The position numbers and the translations under genes were made by a program. Below, piece after piece: positions 60,847-64,000 of a DNA stretch of 64,000 nt; the first letter of the stretch is position 1; each line of letters begins with the position of its first letter. Below the pieces are notes generated by a model, which worked only from the letters and a program-made list of their open reading frames with translations, was not told where the DNA came from and searched no databases. The stretch is taken from NCBI GenBank assembly GCA_030655215.1, contig JAURVZ010000086.1:1-64000 (forward strand), in the 5' to 3' direction. The stretch comes from Pseudolabrys sp. (lineage in GTDB: Bacteria; Pseudomonadota; Alphaproteobacteria; Rhizobiales; Xanthobacteraceae).

Positions 60847-61535
60847 CCGGCGTACCGTTCACCGGCGCGGCGGGCGGTCCAGGCCAAGGCGTTGATCATG
60901 ACGATGATCATGATGAGTATGATGCCCAGCCCGATGGCCAGCGGCAGGTCGCCCTTCGACGTCTCCAGCGCAATCGACGTCGTCATTGTCCGGGTGAAGT
61001 TATTGATATTCCCGCCGACCACCATGATGGCACCGACTTCCGCCGCCGCACGGCCGAAGCCGGCCAGCAACGCGGTCACCAGCGAAAACCGCGCATCCCA
61101 GATTAATGTGGCAATCCGACCGATCGGCCCAACATCGAGCGCCGCCAGCTCATCCCGATATTCGAGCCACAGGTCCTCGACCGTCTGCCGCGTCAGCGCG
61201 GCGATGATTGGCGTTACCAGCACGGTCTGCGCGATGATCATCGCGGCCGGCGTGAACAACAGCCCCCATGAGCCCAAAGGCCCGGAGCGCGACAGCAGCA
61301 GATAAATGGCGAGCCCCGCCACGACCGGCGGCAGTCCCATCAGTGCATTGAGCACGACGATGATGGCTTCGCGACCAGGGAACCGGGTGAGGGCGATGAG
61401 GGCGCCGAGCGGCACGCCGATGACGGCGGCGCAGGCCACCGCGCTCAGGCTGACCAAGAGCGACAACCAGACAATAGCATAGAGGCCGGGATCGCCGGTC
61501 AGGACCAGTTGCAGGGCGGAGGTATCGCCGGTCAT
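60843..61535 (-). CDS. tupB: Tungstate/molybdate ABC transporter, permease
   Basis: A 230-residue permease with five to six membrane segments. The EAA-like cytoplasmic loop (RDELAALDVGPIGRIATLIWDA) sits near residue 135, and GRAAAEVGAIMVVGGNINNFTRTMT is typical of TupB. It is the first gene of the operon tupB-tupC-tupA-modA-like. The 222 bases upstream (61536-61757) hold no gene; a promoter is expected there. Confidence 0.92.
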   Translation of the reverse strand: MTGDTSALQLVLTGDPGLYAIVWLSLLVSLSAVACAAVIGVPLGALIALTRFPGREAIIVVLNALMGLPPVVAGLAIYLLLSRSGPLGSWGLLFTPAAMIIAQTVLVTPIIAALTRQTVEDLWLEYRDELAALDVGPIGRIATLIWDARFSLVTALLAGFGRAAAEVGAIMVVGGNINNFTRTMTTSIALETSKGDLPLAIGLGIILIMIIVMINALAWTARRAGERYAG

Positions 61536-61757
61536 CGTCCGAGTCCCGGGCTGCGAGCCACGAAGGGACCTCCTGCATAGAGGCCAAATCCGGCAATGAA
61601 AACAGGTAGAACCCTATCAGACGATAGAGGAAAGCAATCAGAACTTGGCAAGTCACTCGATTTGCCTTACGCAAACGGCACTTCCCGAAGCAATGGCGGG
61701 TTTGGCGTCATCTTGGCTTGCAAAAGCCGGCTGGCGCCGCCATGAGCTAACGGCGCA

Positions 61758-61847
61758 GGAGAGGTGGCCGAGTGGCTGAAGGCGCACGCTTGGAAAGCGT
61801 GTTTACGGGAAACCGTAACGTGGGTTCGAATCCCACTCTCTCCGCCA
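61758..61847 (+). tRNA. tRNA-Ser (anticodon GGA)
   Basis: A 90-base class II tRNA. The acceptor stem is GGAGAGG with TCTCTCC, followed by discriminator G and an encoded CCA (61845-61847). The D-arm begins TGGCCGAGTGGC, the anticodon loop TTGGAAA carries GGA (61792-61794), a long variable arm (TTACGGGAAACCGTAA) follows, and the T-arm has GGTTCGAATCC. It reads UCC and UCU serine codons. Confidence 0.97.
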
Positions 61848-61925
61848 GCCTTCAATCCGCGGTAGTCCGCGCCCGTCGTTGCCCTGCTGCGTCGATGAAG
61901 CGTATGAAATCAACACGGCCTACGG

Positions 61926-62867
61926 ATGCTGTATCACGACCTGCAAAGCCTGCGCATTTTCCTCGCTGCGTGCGAGATGCGCAGCATGAGCAAGGCGGCG
62001 GAGAGCCTCAACATTGCGCTTTCGGCAGCAAGCCGCCGCTTGAGTCTTCTGGAAAGCGAGCTTGGTACGCCTCTCATCATGCGGCGGCCGCACGGCATTG
62101 AGCCGACGGCTGCCGGCGTCACCATGATGAACTATGCCCGCGACGTGCTTCGTCTCGGCGACCGGTTGAAGGTGAGCCTCGACGAGCACCGCTCCGGGAT
62201 CAGGGGCTATGTCCGCGTCAGCGCGTCGAGTTCGGTGCTGGTGCAGCGGCTGGCCAAGGACTTGTCGCAATTCGTCCACGAAAATCCACAGATCAAGCTC
62301 GACCTCGAAGAGCGGCCGAGTTCGGCGACAGTCTCCGCGCTTCTGAGCAAGCAGGCCGATATCGGCATCATCGTGCACGATAATCAGATCGAGGGACTGA
62401 AGATCGTCCCCTATTCCGGCGACCGTCTGGCGATCGCCGTGCCGAACGATCACCGCTTCGCCAAACGCCGCGAGCTCAAATTCGCGGACATCCTTGACGA
62501 GGATGTCGTCGCACTGGAAAGCGGCACGGCGACCAACAAGCTGCTCACCTCGCGGGCAATCGAACTCGGCCGGCCGATGAAGGTGCGCGTTCAGGTGCGT
62601 AGCTTCGAAGTCATGTGCCTGATGATTAATCAGGGCCTCGGCATCGGCATCTTGCCGGAACGCGGCGCGCGGCCTTTATCAAAAGCGCTCGGCATCAAGC
62701 TGGTGCGGCTGGCGGAGCCGTGGGCGCAACGGAACTACTCGATCTGCGTGCGTTCATTTGAAGACATCGAGGCGCCGAGCAGCCGCTTGATCGCGTTTTT
62801 GACGTCGAGCGTCGAGAAGGACGCCGGCGCAGACGCTCCAGCCAAGCGAAAACCGCGCCGCCGCTGA
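61926..62867 (+). CDS. LysR-family transcriptional regulator
   Basis: A 313-residue LysR protein. Residues 3-62 are the winged helix-turn-helix (LQSLRIFLAACEMRSMSKAAE, LSAASRRLSLLESELG). The effector domain follows from about 90 (GYVRVSASSSVLVQ). A basic tail (AKRKPRRR) ends the chain. It is transcribed toward an amidase gene, and a perfect LysR-type dyad spans its stop codon (62864-62888), so amidase control is likely. Confidence 0.9.
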   Translation: MLYHDLQSLRIFLAACEMRSMSKAAESLNIALSAASRRLSLLESELGTPLIMRRPHGIEPTAAGVTMMNYARDVLRLGDRLKVSLDEHRSGIRGYVRVSASSSVLVQRLAKDLSQFVHENPQIKLDLEERPSSATVSALLSKQADIGIIVHDNQIEGLKIVPYSGDRLAIAVPNDHRFAKRRELKFADILDEDVVALESGTATNKLLTSRAIELGRPMKVRVQVRSFEVMCLMINQGLGIGILPERGARPLSKALGIKLVRLAEPWAQRNYSICVRSFEDIEAPSSRLIAFLTSSVEKDAGADAPAKRKPRRR

Positions 62868-62888
62868 TTTCGCATTTGGCGAAATCAG
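62864..62888. promoter_or_regulatory. LysR-box-like dyad in front of the amidase gene
   Basis: CTGATTTCGC-ATTTG-GCGAAATCAG, a perfect ten-base-pair dyad with a five-base spacer that contains the T-N11-A core of LysR boxes. It covers the LysR stop codon and ends 51 bases before the amidase ATG. No T-run follows, which argues against a terminator. Confidence 0.6.
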
Positions 62889-62939
62889 TATCCGGGGAAT
62901 TGTAATACCGGGCGCGGCCAAAGCCTCCTACCGTGGACC

Positions 62940-64000
62940 ATGGCCGCCACACGTTTTCCAGATTGGTCGCAAGTGCCGGAGCGCGAGCGCGCGTCGGTGG
63001 CCGACCTCTGCCGCACGCGCGTGAGCGGGATCGGCCGTGAACTGCACGCCGTCGCCGCGGAGGTGCCGCTGCAGCGGCGTCATCCCGGCCCGCTCGCCGG
63101 CCTGCCATATGCGGCCAAGGACATGATCGCGACGGGCGTGACCGCGCCGAACTGGGGCTGCGCAACGCCTCTCGAAGAGATCGGCGCGCCGTCCAGCATC
63201 ATTGATCGTCTGTCCGCATCCGGCGCGCAACTTGTCGCCGCCGCTGAAATGACAACGTTCGCTTACGAACCGTCCGGCATCAATGCTGCGCGCGGCAATG
63301 TCATCAATCCCTGGAATGCCGATTTCGCGCCCGGCGGATCGTCGAGCGGCTCGGCGGCATTGGTCGCGTCCGGCTGTTGCTTTGTCGCGCTCGGGTCGGA
63401 CACTGGCGGCTCGGTGCGCATACCGGCGCATTGCTGCGGCATCACGGCGTTGAAGCCGAGTTGGGGCGGCATTGCTGTCGACGGCACGATGCCGTTGGCG
63501 CCGAGTCTCGACACGATTGGTATCATGGCGCGGTCAGCGTCGGATATTGCGCCGGTGTGGGATGCGCTGGCGAATGAAGCCGTCCCCGCAACAGAGGCAA
63601 GCAATGCCGTGGTGCTGGAAGGCGCTTTCGCCGAAAGCGAAACGGAGATTGCGGCTCTGTGCCGCAAGGCTATCGATGTTCTGGCGACGCAAGGCATCGC
63701 CATTGTCGCGCGCGCCGGATTTCCCGAGGACGCCGATCGCAACTCGCTCTTGGTGATGCAGGCTGAGGCCGCACGCGTGCACGCTGCGCGTCTCGACGAC
63801 GAACGCATCGATGCGACCTTGCGAAAGCGCCTTGGCAAAGGCCTGACCATCGCCGACGCCGAACTCGCCGCTTCGCTACACAGCCGTGAAACCTGGCGCG
63901 CCGAATTCATCTCGCATTATCTCGGCGACGCCGATGTCGCGCTGTTGCCGGTAATGCCGATCCGCACGCCGCGTATTACCGAAGTCAATCCGGCGTCGCC
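62940..64000 (+). CDS. Amidase signature family protein (3' end outside window)
   Basis: An open frame from ATG 62940 to the window end (over 350 codons with no stop). AAKDM supplies the catalytic Lys, PGGSSSGSAALVA the cis-Ser and GSDTGGSVRIPA the nucleophile Ser of the Ser-cisSer-Lys triad. Amidases of this family hydrolyse amides, or act like AtzF or GatA depending on subtype; the substrate is not predictable. It follows the LysR gene and its dyad. The C-terminus is missing because the window stops. Confidence 0.88.
   Translation, partial: MAATRFPDWSQVPERERASVADLCRTRVSGIGRELHAVAAEVPLQRRHPGPLAGLPYAAKDMIATGVTAPNWGCATPLEEIGAPSSIIDRLSASGAQLVAAAEMTTFAYEPSGINAARGNVINPWNADFAPGGSSSGSAALVASGCCFVALGSDTGGSVRIPAHCCGITALKPSWGGIAVDGTMPLAPSLDTIGIMARSASDIAPVWDALANEAVPATEASNAVVLEGAFAESETEIAALCRKAIDVLATQGIAIVARAGFPEDADRNSLLVMQAEAARVHAARLDDERIDATLRKRLGKGLTIADAELAASLHSRETWRAEFISHYLGDADVALLPVMPIRTPRITEVNPAS

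Noticed and set aside
61560-61700. Possible small gene upstream of tupB
   Set aside because: Frames here are short, overlap the permease start in a shadow frame and lack convincing ribosome sites or family motifs.
1-64000. CRISPR array
   Set aside because: No set of regularly spaced direct repeats with unique spacers was seen; the repeats present are inverted palindromes.

Overview
High-GC alphaproteobacterial chromosome, most likely Hyphomicrobiales (Xanthobacteraceae/Nitrobacteraceae type). This rests on the gene families present (Bug-type receptors, TAXI-TRAP system, IclR and LysR regulators, FdhD/Tup module) and on intergenic palindromes typical of that group. The organism is inferred; no rRNA is present. 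One tRNA-Ser(GGA) lies near the right end.

Layout. 0.1-2.9 kb: a bicupin protein, an IclR regulator and an NTF2-like protein; the first and last are each preceded by the same dyad (ATTTCG-N5-CGAAAT), suggesting an IclR regulon. 3.0-31.5 kb: a large surface-polysaccharide locus. It holds an O-antigen ligase, a NusG/RfaH-type antiterminator, the WbpB, WbpD, WbpE and WbpI enzymes for a UDP-ManNAc3NAcA-type sugar (scattered), RfbF without a working RfbG, sugar and SAM methyltransferases, three NAD-sugar epimerases, two AsnB amidotransferases, two CgeB-like glycosyltransferases, two giant membrane proteins and the Wzm/Wzt ABC exporter. A strong terminator closes the locus at 31.5 kb. It looks like two units (4.5-13.2 and 13.3-31.5 kb), each starting behind the same CGTTCA-N5-TGAACG operator. 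The second unit opens with a winged-helix regulator and an internally deleted 72-residue NusG. Gene scars (rfbG, a methyltransferase N-terminus) record remodelling.

31.6-39.0 kb: fused TRAP permease, TAXI receptor and class III aminotransferase, divergent from a D-amino-acid-dehydrogenase-like flavoprotein and a LigI-like hydrolase. 39.2-41.0 kb: ABC-F protein. 41.0-50.5 kb: the most interesting accessory region. It contains an apparent lasso-peptide cluster: precursor, asparagine-synthetase-like cyclase, PqqD-like B1, B2 protease, sulfotransferase and HprK-like kinase, interrupted by a divergent five-cysteine protein of unknown function. Next to it lie three phage-tail-collar (MdpB-like) proteins, a GNAT enzyme, a DUF6916-like protein and a Nif11-domain/sulfotransferase fusion.

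50.5-61.5 kb: TusA-like protein, two MoeA-type proteins, MobB, MobA, FdhD, and a TupABC tungstate/molybdate importer with a translationally coupled ModA-like protein that lacks a signal peptide. Two Bug receptors and a THI5-like binding protein lie between these parts. 61.7-64 kb: tRNA-Ser, a LysR regulator with a textbook LysR-type dyad behind it, and an amidase that runs off the window end.

All calls are from reading the sequence. Family names are from motif recognition, not database searches.
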